From positions 1,550,001 to 1,614,000 of the forward strand of contig CATNEN010000014.1 in NCBI GenBank assembly GCA_950097015.1: a stretch of DNA of 64,000 nucleotides. The letters are read 5' to 3'. The stretch is from Macrostomum hystrix. Taxonomy: Eukaryota > Platyhelminthes > Macrostomidae. Positions 32,230 to 43,594 of this stretch are shown in pieces. A program made the position numbers and the translations under genes. Every line of letters begins with the position of its first letter. Positions within the stretch are counted from its first letter, which is position 1. The notes beneath the pieces are model-generated. The model made no database searches. It was not told where the DNA came from and saw nothing but the letters and a program-made list of their open reading frames with translations.

Positions 32230-32632
32230 GCCCCCAAGCCTTCTCTCCGCGGCTGCGCCCCAAATAAATGTGGCCTCGCCGTGGAATCGAACTTAGGGAC
32301 CGTGGTGCAAGAGGCAAACGCGATAACCGCTCTTCCACCGACCCCCGTTTACTTAAGTAAGTTGAGACGGTCTATTTGAGTAGGCTGAGACTCTTCATTT
32401 CAGTATTTCCCTGCAATCTTTATGAATATTAGGTTTTATTCATTCAGGGATCACCTGAGGGGCACTGCCATTTTGTGAGCCGATGGTCACCAGGGGCTAG
32501 CGAAATGTGCGGTTCCTCCGCCTCCTCGCTGCGTCTGCCGGTCGGGCGCACCCTGCAGCTCAGTCAAGAACGGCAGGCTGCGACTAACTCTCTAGCTGAC
32601 GGACAGCTGACTAAACTATAAGTTTCAGTAAA
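32230..32632 (-). mobile_element. Left arm of a 4.5-kb inverted repeat, with tRNA-like SINE head
   Basis: The reverse complement of this segment matches 36328-36707 over about 380 bp with moderate divergence. At the outer side it contains a tRNA-like unit read on the minus strand (GGTGGAAGAGCGGTTATCGC with box B AAGTTCGATTCC at 32283-32294). The inner side starts at AATGTTTACTGAAAC. Each arm may be an independent copy of one SINE-containing element in opposite orientation. Confidence 0.7.
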
Positions 32633-34255
32633 CATTTAATTTTTAATTAATTAAAAACAGGAATCCGTATATGAAAAGACAAAAAAACAGTCACGCAGCT
32701 GGAGTTCGCGTAAAAGGCTGCATTCCTTATCTCAATTTCTATTTACAAAAGAGAATGCTGCATTGAAAGGCACAGTTTTTAGAAAGATATTTTTGCATGC
32801 GTTAAGCAAAAATCAATATAAAATTATTTTACTCGAATAGCTGGTGGAGTCTTCAACAGAAATTTAGATAGAAGTCGAAGTGAAAAAAACTTACTGAAGT
32901 CAGTTTGCGCATTCAACAGGACTAGGCAGCCCACACATGTAAAATTCGGAATTCCTTGCCTTTAATTTCTGTTTACAAAATAATGCTGCTTTTTATGAAT
33001 AGTGAAAATTGAAAAAAAAGAAATTTTCTTGCATACGTTAAGCAAATAATCAAGCAACCAAGCAACATAGGGATTCCTACTCAAAACAATTTTTAGGAAA
33101 CTTTAAAACCTGTCTGGTACTTATGCCAGCTCTATACTCAGCACTCTCTTTTCACTTCTCTCGCGTGTCGCAAAAGACAAGAAACATTTTGAGAGGAGAG
33201 TGGTGGGCGCGAAGAGGAATAATATCCCTCGCGGCCGGTAGAGAAGGCAATGGATGGTCTTGAATTGGGTGGGCGAACTTTGATGGCATATTAGCACGGT
33301 GTTTTAAATTGCGCTTCACGGTAAAATCTGAATTGAAAATGCAGTCATAATTTTCGGGTAACTTTTTCCGCAAATTTCCGAAAAGTTTTGTTTCTTCAGG
33401 GCTTTCACTTTTAAGAAAGAGAACGAAATTCGCTCGTTCTTTTTTAACAGTCGCCACCAGCTCAAAATATCAAATATCAAAATATAACCAGCTCACAACA
33501 AAGAGCAGTGTTGTCTATGGAGAAACTTAACTTGTGGCTACACAAAAATCAGTGCTGGAATGCTGCTGCGGCATTCCTGCACCCCATGGAACGAATGTAT
33601 TTAATCATAAAGAAACATAGAACAAGAATAAAATTGCAAAGTGACGATAAATTCAAAGTAGTAACGCTCAGGTCACTTGAGTCTGCATGAAGTCAATATT
33701 GGAGCGTAGTAGACTGCATCACATATCACTCAAATGCAAACTCCACTACGTTGCGTTCGCCGATAGCTATACGATCTTCATGCGCTTTGTTAAGGCAGTA
33801 GAAACCGTCACAGTGGATCAGTGGATGCGCCGGCGCTTGGCGCTGTTGTAATGACAGGCTGGTTACCAGTAGAAACCGCGGTGTCAAAGCAGTCTCACTG
33901 CCACCGAACTACACGTTGTCGCTGTCAGTCAGGGCACGTGAACAACCGTTGTGAAACCGCTTACAGAGCAGTAGTTCAAGTGAATTAGTGGAGGTGCTAT
34001 GGTGGAGTTAATAATTTGTTAGGCGAGCGTATTGATAAGAAACTTCTTAACTAGATGTGCATAGCTGTGTCAACACCACAGGCGAAAGTGCGAATTTATA
34101 AATAGATTACATCACACAGCTTTTCTCGCCCGTTTGTGTGTGTGTGTTTGATTTGAACACGTATAATGTGCATGGCAGACTTCAATTCAATGATAAATTG
34201 CTAAATGCCAGCGAGACATATACTCCTTCCTTAATTACTACAACTTATATAAACC
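32633..34255. other. Gene-free spacer of the inverted repeat
   Basis: Contains a diverged direct duplication: TTTCTATTTACAAAAG with GCATGCGTTAAGCAAAAATC (about 32735-32810) and a second version at 32970-33055. Otherwise AT-rich with no supported gene. A minus-strand 101-codon frame at 33152-33457 has no recognisable feature. Confidence 0.4.
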
Positions 34256-34915
34256 ATCCAATTTTGTTTCAATTTCAATCGGTAAATGCGTCCAAAAGTT
34301 TTCTTAATGTGTCCAACCATTTTCTTTATGTGTCCAAAGGTTTTCTAAATGTGTCCAAAGATTTTCTAAATGTGTCCAACAGTTTTATAAATGTGACCAA
34401 AAGTTTTATAAATGTGTCCAACAGTTTTATAAATGTGACCAACCATTTTCTTTATGTGTCAAAAGGTTTTCTAAATGTGTCCAAAGGTTTTCTAAATGTG
34501 TCCAACAGTTTTATAAATGTGACCAACAGTTTTATAAATGTGCCCAACAGTTTTATAAATGTGACCAAAAGTTTTATAAATGTGACCAACAGTTTTATAA
34601 ATGTGGCCAACAGTTTTATAAACGTGTCTAACAGTTTTATAAATGTGACCAAAAGTTTTATAAATGTGACCAACAGTTTTATAAATTTGTCCAACAGTTT
34701 TATAACCGTGTCCAACAGTTTTATAAATGTGACCAACAGTTTTATAAATGTGTCCAACAGTTTTATAAACGTGTCCAACAGTTTTATAAATGTGACCAAC
34801 AGTTTTATAAATTTGTCCTACAGTTTTATAAATGTGTCCAACAGTTTTATAAATGTGTCCAAGAGTTTTATAAATGTGACCAAAAGTTTTCCTAAATGTG
34901 TCCATCAGTTGCCTG
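34256..34915 (+). repeat. 21-bp minisatellite (GTGTCCAACAGTTTTATAAA)
   Basis: About 30 units of 21 bp, GT(G)TCCAACAGTTTTATAAAT with GACC/GTCC and TTTTCTA variants. Variants recur in a non-random order, such as blocks of GACCAAAAG then GACCAACAG, suggesting block duplication. The period is a multiple of three, so both strands show long artefact ORFs. Confidence 0.95.
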
Positions 34916-35735
34916 CTATAGGGGTGTCATAAAATAGCTGCTAAAGGGGTGTCATTAGTTATCTGCCACTAAACGGGGTCATAGGTTACCTGCTAAATGT
35001 GTCATTAGTTCTTTGCTAAAGGAAGACGTTCGTTGCCTGCTTCAGGGCATTCATTACCTACTGAGAGACATTCATTACCTGCTGAGGGACTTCTTCTGAG
35101 GGACTACGACATCCTTGCGTAGCAGTTTGTGTAAATCTTTCTCAATTGTTCCTGGCGTACTTATTTTTATTTTTCTTATTTTAAATTTAAATACTTAAAA
35201 CGTGTTATTGGAAAATTACCTTTCTGGTAAAAGAGGACATTCTTCTCTGCTGAAGGGGATCATCGGCCACCTGCTTAAGGCATTGGTTACCTGCTTAACG
35301 CTTTGGTAACCTGCTTAAGGCTTTGATTAACTGCTTAAGGCTTTGTTTACCCGCTTAAGGCATTGGTAACCTGCTTAAGGCATTGGTTACCTGGTTAAGG
35401 CATTCGTTCTTTGCTAAAGGGAGACATTGATTGAATCCTGCGAAGGGATATTGGTTGACTGCTGGGAGATATTTGTTGCCTGCTGGGCTGAGTAAAATCG
35501 TTTCTCTGCTATATGGGGGCAATGGTTTCCTGTAAAAAAGGGACAAAAATTTTGTGCTGACTGCTGGGAGATATTTGTTGCCTGCTGGGCCGAGTAAAAT
35601 CGTTTCTCTGCTATATGGGGGCAATGGTTTCCTGTAAAAAAGGGACAAAAATTTTGTGCTGCCGGTTTCGTAGCCTGCTATTATGGTGGTTCTCTTCTGT
35701 TTGGAGGTAATTGGTTACTTGCTGCTGTGGGAACA
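34916..35735 (+). repeat. Successive minisatellites in the Helitron body
   Basis: Units of CTGCTAAAGGGGTGTCATTA type (34920-35030), then a 21-bp ACCTGCTTAAGGCATTGGTT type (35270-35410), then a 102-bp unit (GACTGCTGGGAGATATTTGT to the end AAAAATTTTGTGCT) duplicated almost perfectly at 35455-35660. No gene. Confidence 0.8.
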
Positions 35736-35879
35736 ATGGGGAATCGATGTCAACTGGGGGATCATTGTCAACTGGGGGATCTTTGTAGCTTAAAAAAGCT
35801 GAAAATTCAGCTGCTAAAAAATAAATACTAGACGAATTAAAGATATTCTTGCTCCCCGAAAGGGGGCCAAACTTGCTAG
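35736..35879 (+). mobile_element. Helitron 3' terminus, second copy
   Basis: Two to three units of the 18-bp GGGGGATCATTGTCAACT repeat, the palindrome AGCTGAAAATTCAGCT, the hairpin GCTCCCCGAAAGGGGGC, and CTAG at 35876-35879. It closely matches 5930-6057. The minisatellites to its left are probably part of the same non-autonomous element. Confidence 0.8.
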
Positions 35880-36327
35880 TCTAATATACTAAAAATAAAA
35901 TCTTGCTTGGTCGCTTGTAATTGATTTTCTCCCGAACGGCTCAACCGATTTTCAACATTTCTTCACCAAAAGATGCCAAATATGGGGACAATTATACACG
36001 TCTTTTTATTATGCTTAACTTCATTGATAATGGGATTAAATTTTCGAGAAACTATTTCAGATAGGATTATTTTATATGCTGCTGGGGGGATTTACTTCTC
36101 TGTTTCTGAGGGGGGATTAGTTCTCTGCTGCTGGGAGGCAATTAGTTTTGTGCTACTGGGGGATTGTTTTCTGCTGCTGAGGGAATTCGTTCTTTGGTTC
36201 TGGACAGACATTTGTTATTTACTGCCGGGGAGACATTGTTTATTTGCAACTGAGGGGACTTTAGTTCTCTGCTACTGCTGCTGTCTATTCGAATATGGAT
36301 ATCCTGTCTTTACTTAATTTGAAATTA
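35880..36327 (+). mobile_element. Helitron-like 5' terminus abutting the previous 3' end
   Basis: Starts TCTAATATACTAAAAATAAA directly after CTAG, followed by CCCGAACGGCTCAACCGATT, a pattern typical of animal Helitron 5' ends. Downstream is a CTGCTGCTGGGGGGA-like degenerate repeat (36080-36280). No 3' end is found before the inverted arm begins at 36328, so it is probably truncated. Confidence 0.6.
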
Positions 36328-36707
36328 AATGTTTACTAAAACCTATATTTTAGTCAGTTATGATTCAGCTAGAGAGTTAGTCGCAGCCTGACGTACTGAC
36401 TGAGCTGCTGGGTGCGCCCGACCGGCAGACGCAGCGAGGAGGCGGAGGAACCGCACATTTCGCTAGCCCCTGGCGACCAACGGCTCGCAAACAAGGCAGC
36501 GCACCTCAGGCGATCCCTGAATGAATAAAACCTAATATTCATAAAGACTACAGGGAAATACTCAAATGAAGAGTCTCAGTCTCAAATAAACGGGGGTCGG
36601 TGGAAGAGCGGTTATCGCGTTTGCCTCTCGCACCATAGTCCCTAAGTTCGATTTCACGGCGAGGCCACATTTATTTGGGGCGCAGTCGTGGAGAGAAGGC
36701 TTGGGGC
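36328..36707 (+). mobile_element. Right arm of the 4.5-kb inverted repeat, with tRNA-like SINE head
   Basis: Inverse of 32230-32632. The tRNA-like unit is at 36592-36668 with GGTGGAAGAGCGGTTATCGC and box B AAGTTCGATTTC (36644-36655). Homology ends near AAGGCTTGGGG. Confidence 0.7.
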
Positions 36708-37660
36708 TTTGACAGTTATATATATTATTTCACAATTACATGTTGTCAAACATTGTCTTGACTTTGATATTTTCATCTAGCTCCGAATAGAAGTACGTTT
36801 ATTATTTTGCAGAAGGACCCTTAATTATTATTCTGGTAAAGTTTCAGCATCAGGTTTTTAATGATTTTTTCTTCTACTCTTCTATCATCAACAGTTGAAA
36901 ATTTAAATTGTTAATTTGATTTATTTGGCTTTTTGGTTTCGGGTATAAATTGTGAGCACTTTCGATTAGTTACTGTCGAAGCGTATATTTGCTTGCTTTT
37001 TATCGCTCTCTGCCAATTAAAAAAAACTTTGAGTGCAGCAGCAAGTGATATTCGATACAAAACTGAGAAAATAATTTTCGAGCATATAGCTGCCATATGT
37101 AATTATATTCAGAATATATTTTAACATTTTTTCGTGCAACGCGCCTTATAGCGTTTTTGTTTCAAAACTTCGTAAAGACTGATCAATCATGTCGAGCTGT
37201 TTGCGTTTTATACGAGCTATTTTCAAAACGAAAGAAAAGTGAATTCCTGAAATTCTTGTTATATTCAAAACTAGGAGTACTTCAAAACTAGCTATTAATA
37301 GCAGGCATTATTCTTTTTTTTAAATTAGGTGTTTTTAGCAGGGAAGCAATCATTTTGAAAGCATAATAATTCAAAGGAAAACATGAAATAAAATATAATA
37401 GCGCAAGATATCAACGGATGGCGTACATGAGATAACAAGAAAATTCTTGTTACCAAACAAATAGCACAGTAAATAACGATAGAAGAAAAGGACACAGATG
37501 GATTAAAGAGCTGGTTGAACAGAGAAATTAAAAGACCGGAAAAGAAGTGCGATAAATGGAGGATGAAATCCGACACGCTCTGGGGGCGTCATAGCAGATA
37601 AAAGTGCAAAAGTCGAAGCATTTAGTGGATTTTAGTAATTTTTGTTGTACGTCTAGACAA
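36708..37660. other. Gene-free AT-rich stretch
   Basis: No supported gene. Small opposing frames around 36911-37124 have AT-rich composition and no recognisable motif. The BEL/Pao remnant begins to the right, so its LTR may lie here, but no TG...CA pair was identified. Confidence 0.4.
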
Positions 37661-37662
37661 CA

Positions 37663-39285
37663 TCACGTTAGTATCAAAGATGCCATCACGGATTTTTTAT
37701 GACGGAGGGCCCGGCAGTCGCGGTCTGATTGTCTGATCGACGAGTCGGCAGATGGGTCGTTAAACAGGTTGTCGTTCGAACCGGACGAGTGGACAGGCTG
37801 CAACTGGGTCAGCGGCCGGGCTCCTGGGCGGGGCAGGCAGCTGAGCCGGTGGGTTAACCAGCGGCTTGGTGGGAGGACGATTCGTTGAGTTGGCAAGCGT
37901 CGACATCGGACTCCAGGGGAACTAGATGACTAGATGACTAGGGGCATAGACCGGCGGACCATGTGACCGGAAGCGGTGCGGAGGGTGACGTATCGGATGA
38001 CGCGAGCGGGATCTGGGTAGAGTTGGACGATCCGACACAGCCTCCAGGTGGCCTGACGCGTCGGCTCGGCGAGGAGGCAAGCCTGGCCGGGCTGAAGATT
38101 TTGGGTGGGAGATCGCGTTTTGTTGCGGCGTCGTTTCTGCAGATGGACCGAGCGTAGATGGCTGAGGTATTCACGGCTCCATCGGTTCCAGAATTCGTTC
38201 AGGATGGTTTCACGACGGCGGTGGAGGGCTCGAAGACGGTCAGCGGTTGGGGAGCCAGCATGGAGGAGCTTGTCGTTGAGGGCCGGAAGCATGTGGTGAG
38301 GACCGACACAGAGGAGTTCAGCTGGAGTCAGCGGTGACGGGTCTGCTGGGTCGCTGGAGACGGTAGTTAGTGGCCGGCAATTGAGGATCGCTTTGATCTT
38401 GACGAGAAGAGTGTGGAGCTCCTCGTCTGAGATTTGCTTGCGCAAAAAGGCAGGACGTAGGCTGGACTTGTTTGAATAAACTGGAACGAGTTTGAATTCA
38501 AGGGGCCGTTGTGCGGCCATCGGTTGGAAGTCGGCGTGTGCAGCTTCCTCTAAAACGCGGTACCAATGTGGTTCGTCAGAAACTCGCTAGCTGCTTGAAA
38601 AGCAGTGGCCCGGTCCAGAGAGATGTGCATTTTGTGAGGCCGCGACGGCTCAAGAAGCGCTCGAATGCGTGAATGATATCGTTAGCGGAGTAGTCTTAGA
38701 GGACCTCGATGTGAACTGCGCGGGTCGTACAGCAGGTAATGAGAAGGTGAAGACGGGACCAAGTTGGTCGACAAGCACAAATTAGCAAAAAGGCCGGCTT
38801 CGATTTTGAGGCGCTATTTGGGCAGTGGGCCGTGTGCTGGCAGCTGGTGTGGTGAACCTTTTGCAAGGCGACACTGGATGCAGCTGGCGAGGGTGTCGCG
38901 GACAGTGAGGAGCCCTTTCGGGATCCAGTATTTCTGGCGGAGCATGGCGAGAACGTTAGAAGCACCGGCGTGGCAGTTTTCACGGTGGATGAGCAGGGCA
39001 AGTAGCGGCCGTGTCAGGCGATGGTCGGGTGGCAGCAACAGCGGGTACTTGGAACCCTCGTCCATGGAGGCATTGGAAAAACGGCTACCAAGGCGATGGA
39101 GACCGTCGGAGAGGTGCAGGTCCATCTGGGTGATCCGTAGCTGAATATCGGGTGAAAGGCGCTGCGCAGCTGAGCTCCGCTAAGGTGGCGGAAGTTCTCA
39201 TGACGTTACAGCTGAATCCGCTGTTGACCAGCACGACGTTTAGCTTAGTGTGGTGCGAAGAAAACGTAAGGCCCCAGCCGGCCAA
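37663..39285 (-). pseudogene. BEL/Pao retrotransposon integrase region (decayed)
   Basis: Reading leftward: an integrase zinc-binding domain (LLIHRENCHAGASNVLAMLR, then SCIQCRLAKG, the HHCC finger), a catalytic-core relic (CCTTRAVHIEVL, then AFERFLSRRGL), a deletion at about 38520-38600 where the second Asp and the Glu should be, and a C-terminal domain with LLVKIKAILNCRPLTT and, at the end, ATWRLCRIVQLYPD and VTLRTASGHMVRRSMPL. The last blocks are the DUF5641-type C-terminus of Pao integrases. Several frameshifts and stops make it non-functional. RT and Gag are absent. Confidence 0.8.
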
Positions 39286-39554
39286 GCGTGCGTCATTTTA
39301 TTAGAGCAAACCGGGGGGTGGTGCAACTATCGATTGGCATATCGACGTACATATCGCAAGCAGATAATTGGTTGGGCCAATGCACGCGGTTCTAGGCACA
39401 GCTAGCCAACATTCCGAGCACACATGTTAGATTATAATATTACACTATCCTATCCAAGATGCTAATCATGATTTTAAGCGGAAAAAGATAACCTCGCATT
39501 AAAGCCATGAAAAAGAAAAATCAGAAAAAATATGCGACCTAGTTTAACTTATTT
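39286..39554. other. Short gene-free spacer
   Basis: Nothing recognisable between the BEL/Pao remnant and the 67-bp array. Confidence 0.4.
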
Positions 39555-39880
39555 CAAAACATATCCCATCAACCCAATAGACCATGCTAGCACTTTGATA
39601 TATTATAATATCCATCGACTGAGCTTGATATCCCCTCAACCCAATAGACCATGCTAGCACTTTGATATATTATAATATCCATTGACAAAGCTTGATATCC
39701 CCTCAACCCAATAGACCATGCTAGCACTTTGATATATTATAATATCCATTGACAAAGCTTGATATCCCCTCAACCCAATAGACCATGCTAGCACTTTGAT
39801 ATATTATAATATCCATTGACAAGGCTTGATATCCCCTCAACCCAATAGACCATGCTAGCACTTTGATATATTATAATATT
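39555..39880 (+). repeat. 67-bp tandem repeat
   Basis: About five units of 67 bp with ATCCCCTCAACCCAATAGAC, CATGCTAGCACTTTGATATA and TTATAATATCCATTGACAAA. Units are nearly identical. No coding potential. Confidence 0.95.
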
Positions 39881-40126
39881 GTACTAGGGCTTTACTTCTT
39901 TTTACTTAATTCTACTGAATGCCACCAAAGTTGTTCTTGGGCTATTTTAATAATTCCACTGCTGTTGACTCAACTAATAGATATTTTCAATTGGCGGTCC
40001 TTAAATGGGCCGTTTTAACTTCTCAAATGGTAGCGTTTATATATATGCACGAGCGGTAACTAGGCAACTGTACACGTTTCCAGTCAATTAGGCGTCCCCG
40101 AGATTAGAGTTTAGCAGTTTCCCTTC
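39881..40126. other. Flank of the nested Gypsy/Polinton insertion
   Basis: No gene. This is the host sequence left of the Gypsy 3' LTR terminus at 40127; a TATATATA run occurs near 40040. Confidence 0.4.
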
Positions 40127-40310
40127 TGTAATATTCTTAGTATAATTTCTGAGTATGAGTCTGATTATATCTCTCACTGCTATCTCTTCTTAAAATGAAT
40201 AACACAATGCAATACCTTCGGAAATTTGCGTTTTAACACACTTAAAAACTCTTTTTACACACTAAAACTTCTTCAATTTCAACTCTTTACACACTTCAAA
40301 TTATCTCACT
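40127..40310 (-). mobile_element. Gypsy 3' LTR, distal part (split by the Polinton)
   Basis: On the minus strand this continues the LTR that begins at 55757 and ends AATATTACA at 40127 (TGTAACA...TTACA, TG...CA). CTCACT at 40305-40310 is one copy of the Polinton target duplication, the other being 55348-55353. Joined, the LTR is about 588 bp. Confidence 0.8.
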
Positions 40311-41165
40311 AGTAGTAGGTATTGGGGGTATAGGACACTCCTGTTTTTTTAAATTAGTATTCATTTTTTCAAAGGGCCCCTCGAGACCGAAAAAATAGAA
40401 TTTTCTATAAAAAATGAACACTACTAATAACAAATATATCGGATTATGGCACACTCCTGTTTTTTTTTAAATTAGTGTTTATTTTTTCAAAGGGCCCCTC
40501 GAGACCGAAAAAATAGAATTTTCTATAAAAAATGAACACTACTAAAAACAAATATATCGGATTATGGCACACTCCTGTTTTTTAAAATTAGTATTCATTT
40601 TTTCGAAGGGCCCCTCGAGACCGAAAAAATAGAATTTTCTATAAAAAATGAACACTACTAAAAACAAAACACTCGGGTTATGGCACACTCCTGTTTTTTT
40701 TAAATTAGTATTCATTTTTTCGAAGGGCCCCTCGAGACCGAAAAAATAGAATTTTCTATAAAAAATATATACTACTAAAAACAAAACACTCGGGTTATGG
40801 CACACTCCAATTTTTTAAAAAAGGGATTTTGAAAACGTCGTTTTCCACCCCAAAAAATAGTTTTTAACAATTTTTCCTAAGCCCACAGCTCCGCTGCGGG
40901 CCCAGGAGAAATTGTTAAAAATATTTTTGGAATTGAAAATAACTGTTTCAAAATCGGAATACCCCAATATCCACTACTAAGGAAAATGGCTTCGCGCTTC
41001 CTGCGGGCCCAGTATATAAAAATTGTAAAAAAAATTCTCTAAAAAATGGCGACGAACCGAACCTTTCTAGGGTCTGGTCTATCTGGACTGTCAAAAATAA
41101 ATATTGATGTACCAGAACAAAACCCTAAATATTCGTATAGAATATTAGAAGTAAATAAAACTGAA
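40311..41165 (+). repeat. Left TIR of Polinton-2 (855 bp)
   Basis: Inverse of 54611-55347. The outer part consists of four ~116-bp subrepeats starting CACTCCTG (about 40342, 40448, 40568, 40684) that each contain GGGCCCCTCGAGACCGAAAA and a near-inverse GAATTTTCTATAAAAAATGA. The inner part contains the first 40 codons of polB. The right TIR has only three subrepeats, which accounts for the length difference. Confidence 0.95.
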
Positions 41166-43163
41166 AAAAGGAATTCAAAAATTTCAAGCAGGAATATAAA
41201 CGGGAATATAGAATAAAAGTATTAAAAATATAATTACCGCCATTTAAGACAATCCTCAATAAGATGATACATAAGGCAGCTACTATTAATGGAAAATATT
41301 ATAAAAGTGCGCACATACAATTTGAACAATTTGAATTTGATAATTCAAGAAATTGTAGATTTAGGTTTACTTCAATAAAAGAAGCTGTAGAGGATATTAG
41401 TAATAAAATGGAAATGATTTTTCAAAGCAACGGTAGCACAAACATAACTGATATATTGTTTAGATTTTATGTAGTATTGGATCCAAATGGTAAAGGTAAA
41501 CACGCGGACCTGTTTGTGTCAGCACAAAAAAATCTATAATAACAATAAATAATGAAGATTCAATATGCATGGCAAGAGCTATAGTAACAGCTATCGTAAA
41601 TAACAAGCGATGTATTGATTTATCAGAGAATGAGGCAACTTATATTAAAAAAGGCTGAAAATAACAAAAAGAGTATGCAATAATATTACACAAGTCGGCC
41701 AAAGTAGAAATAAAAGAAGAAGGAAATAATTTAACAGATTTACAAAAATTTGAAGATTATTTACAAATACGCATTTTACAAAGAACTCCAAAACAAGTAT
41801 AGCACTAAAAAAATTCGATCCCTATGATGCGTTTTATGGGGGCCGAACAGAACCGATAAAATTATATAAAAACAATTTTACAGGAGGATATGTTGATGTT
41901 GTTTCATTATATCCCTGGGTACAATCAAATTGTGAATATCCAGTAGGACACCCTATAAAAATCATAAAACCTAAGAAATACGATCCTAATTGGTTTGGAT
42001 TAATTAAATGTAAAATATTACCTCCAAGATATTTATATCATCCTGTTTTACCAGTCAAGACTCATAAATTATTATTCGGTTTATGCAGAACATGTATGGA
42101 GGGGCAAAGTAAAACATTTTGCAAACATTCAGAGGAAGAAAGATGCCTTATAGGTGTGTGGGCTACACCGGAAATAAAGAAAGCACTAGAGAAGGGTTAT
42201 GTAATTAGAGAAATATATGAAGTAGAACATTTTGAAGAAACATCAACAAAGTTATTTACAAATTATGTTAATACATTAAAAAAAATGATGCATCGGGATG
42301 TCCGTGTAAAACTGATTGTAGCAAAATTTATTGCCCCAAACTACAAAAATACATTGAAGACAGCAAAAAAATTGATAACATTGATTTAGATCCAAAAAAG
42401 ATTAGGCTAAATGCAGGTTTGCGTTTTATTGCCAAAATATGCTTAAATAGCTTATGGGGGCATTTTGGCATGAAGGAAGTATATACAGAATTAGAATATG
42501 TCAATACAACTGAAAGACAATGCAATATAATATTTAATAAACAATATGAAGATGTTTCTCAAATAGAATTAGGAAAAAATTACAGATTAATGGAATACAA
42601 ATCTAATTTAGTGTATAAAAACCCACATCCTAAAACAAATATTTATATAGCATTATTTACAACGGTACATGCCCATTTAAAATTATATTCATATTTAGAA
42701 GTATTAGATCGAAGAGTTTTATATATGGATACAGATAGTGTTATTTATGAAGACGATGGCTCTGATGAAGTTTCTAAAATTAAATCACAAATAAGAAACT
42801 TATTTGGAGACTTAACAAATGAATTAGGAAATGATCATATTGTAGAATTTATAGCACCGGCCCCAAAAGATTATGGATATAGAAAAAGTAATGGAGAAAT
42901 TGTATTAAAAAATAAAGGTATAAGGATGATCGCAGAAGCAGAGGAAAAAATAGACATGTCATTAAAAACCGCACTGGTTAAAGGAAAAAAAGGGTGTTTT
43001 AATAGAACAAATTAAATTTCTAATAAATAAGGAAACTAGACAAATAGCTGTTGATAACGGTAAAAAGAAATATGGTTTTGGTTTTGATAAACGTTTTGTG
43101 GAGTGGGAAAATGAAAATACAATAAACACTTTTCCCATAGGATATTATGATAAAAATATTTAA
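41046..43163 (+). pseudogene. Protein-primed DNA polymerase B of Polinton-2, exonuclease region deleted
   Basis: Starts at ATG 41046 inside the TIR (MATNRTFLGSGLSGLS). A one-base shift near 41166 and a stop at 41229 precede the N-terminal domain (41264-41560, then SICMARAIVTAIVNNKRCID and LTDLQKFEDYLQ). Coding then jumps to KKFDPYDAFYGGRTEP (41811), palm motif A YVDVVSLYPW (41886), motif B FIAKICLNSLWGHFG (about 42425), motif C LYMDTDSVIY (42719) and a C-terminal block ending GYYDKNI. The 3'-5' exonuclease motifs seen in Polinton-1 polB (FEC, YD, TDV) are missing altogether, an internal loss of perhaps 300 codons near 41790-41810. A shift at 43013 is also present. Polymerase catalytic residues are intact. 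Confidence 0.9.
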
Positions 43164-43168
43164 TTAAA

Positions 43169-43594
43169 ATGACAAAGAAAAAATCAAGAAATGAAAGATT
43201 AAGAAAAGAACTATATAGAATTAATCATTATACAGAACTTAATAAATATTCTTTAAATTTAAAAGTCCAACCGGTCGAAAACATGTTTCCTATTATTTTA
43301 AAAAGGCTTCAAGATTATAATAAATATGATAAAGAAACATTTGATAAATGGTATGAACAACAAAAAAGATTCTTTGTAATTTTTCATGATGAGAAAAATA
43401 GAAAAAATAAATATGTAAATCCTGATTGGGAAGATGAAGATCCTGATTGGTTTACAGTTAGGTTTTGTTCTAATTGCGGCTTATATTTTAAAACTGAATG
43501 GGGTCAAGAAGATACAAATATACCCTTATGCCATAGAAGCCAATTTCCGGGTGAAGAAGGTAAACAAGGATGTTTTGGAAAGAAATATTGCTGA
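43169..43594 (+). CDS. Polinton-2 small protein with zinc-ribbon-like cysteines
   Basis: Starts at ATG 43169, 6 bp after polB. The 141-residue product is very basic at the N-terminus (MTKKKSRNERLRKELYR), has a central FDKWYEQQKRFFVIFHDEKN, and a C-terminal cluster CSNCGLYF ... CHRSQFPG ... GCFGKKYC, which could bind zinc. I do not recognise the family. Its position between polB and the HTH gene suggests an early or nucleic-acid-binding role, by inference only. Confidence 0.6.
   Translation: MTKKKSRNERLRKELYRINHYTELNKYSLNLKVQPVENMFPIILKRLQDYNKYDKETFDKWYEQQKRFFVIFHDEKNRKNKYVNPDWEDEDPDWFTVRFCSNCGLYFKTEWGQEDTNIPLCHRSQFPGEEGKQGCFGKKYC

Noticed and set aside
32270-32346. Functional tRNA gene (also 36592-36668)
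   Set aside because: tRNA-like promoter boxes occur in a repeated element with poor stem pairing and divergence between copies.
33152-33457. Minus-strand 101-codon ORF (ANFVLFLKSESPEETKLFGN)
   Set aside because: No homologue, motif, promoter or splice signal recognised; surrounded by non-coding repeat sequence. Kept only as a note.
34138-34932. 264-codon ORF and two opposite-strand ORFs with SFINVSN/YKTVGHI repeats
   Set aside because: 21-bp minisatellite artefact within a Helitron-like body.
40542-40805. Minus-strand ORF in the Polinton TIR (also 55204-55446)
   Set aside because: Repeats of the 116-bp TIR subunit; identical peptides in each unit show it is a repeat artefact.
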